Assembly (NCBI GenBank): GCA_018239985.1
Contig: JAFEGK010000011.1
Span: 52,151-104,348 of the forward strand
Origin: Verrucomicrobiota bacterium
GTDB taxonomy: Bacteria > Chlamydiota > Chlamydiia > Chlamydiales > Rhabdochlamydiaceae
Length of the DNA stretch: 52,198 bases
Direction: 5' to 3'
Below are positions 52,052-52,198 of this stretch, one piece after another; positions within the stretch are counted from its first letter, which is position 1; each line of letters starts with the position of its first letter. Made by a program: the position numbers and the translations under genes. Under the pieces are notes generated by a model that worked only from the letters and a program-made list of their open reading frames with translations, was not told the DNA's origin and did no database searches.

Positions 52052-52198
52052 TAAAACCAGATGTCAGTCAAGATTAGGGTCCTTTTGAGCCAATTTTTAG
52101 TCATTGCGCTGAGGGCTGTATTTCATTCAATACAACCCTCAGCGCAATGACTAAAAATTGGCCAAAATGATCCCTAATCTTGACGACACATGGTTTTA
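52052..52198. repeat. Inverted-repeat element, family B, copy 3
   Basis: A near-palindrome of at least 147 bp reaching the window end, arms about 70 bases with a six-base loop (TCATTC). Arm sequences differ from copies 1 and 2, but read on the opposite strand it has the same asymmetric internal pair: GGGATCATTTTGGCC and GGCTCAAAAGGACCC, preceded by TGTC-x-x-CAA. It may extend beyond the window. Confidence 0.75.

Overview
The window comes from a member of the Chlamydiae, most likely an amoeba- or arthropod-associated lineage (Parachlamydiales-type) rather than Chlamydia itself. The evidence is a set of gene neighbourhoods characteristic of the phylum, recognised from protein motifs and order: dnaA / TPR protein / hypothetical / mraZ-rsmH-ftsL-ftsI-murE-amiA; gnd and lepA near an ATP/ADP translocase; ytgABCD-dxr-rseP; and hrcA-grpE-dnaK. 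The gaps between these blocks hold genes absent from Chlamydia at these positions: a MORN protein, a PP2C phosphatase, two ubiquitin-protease-like proteins, two unrelated AAA ATPases, a prolyl-oligopeptidase-type enzyme and a large NAD-glutamate dehydrogenase. No genus is claimed.

Layout. 1-5000: C17/A16 homopolymers, a MORN-repeat protein, an inverted-repeat element, a PpiD/SurA-like anchored protein, a small hypothetical and a PP2C phosphatase. 5056-10505: gcvH, a giant AsmA/YhdP-like envelope protein, a degenerate comF, a second element and a small lipoprotein. 10526-14948: dnaA, a small independent gene, an ATPase behind a palindromic operator, and two genes read leftward. 15223-21035: a compact division/peptidoglycan operon with 10-bp-periodic MraZ-type boxes on both sides of its promoter region; rsmH carries a one-base frameshift in a T9 tract. 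21053-28382: tRNA-Arg(CCT), gnd, pirin, a USP-like protease, lepA and an S9 peptidase. 28853-33848: second ATPase with its own operator repeats, dus, ATP/ADP translocase and a basic hypothetical. 34005-41538: a seven-gene unit mrp-ytgABCD-dxr-rseP linking Fe-S cluster handling, metal import, isoprenoid synthesis and membrane proteolysis. 41519-44666: a second USP-like protease, a NagZ-type glycosidase and a methyltransferase. 44693-48228: hrcA-grpE-dnaK behind a degenerate CIRCE. 48505-51941: a small secreted protein and NAD-GDH.

The most unusual signal is non-coding: two families of 147-187 bp inverted-repeat elements (908-1067 and 9866-10028; 23342-23509, 28484-28670 and 52052-52198). Within a family the arms have diverged in sequence but stay complementary, while short internal blocks are conserved, and three of the five lie directly against stop codons. 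This pattern suggests structure-constrained, possibly mobile elements.

Limits: everything was read by eye. Family assignments rest on motifs and order; start codons were chosen by Shine-Dalgarno spacing and family length; genome-wide copy numbers are unknown.
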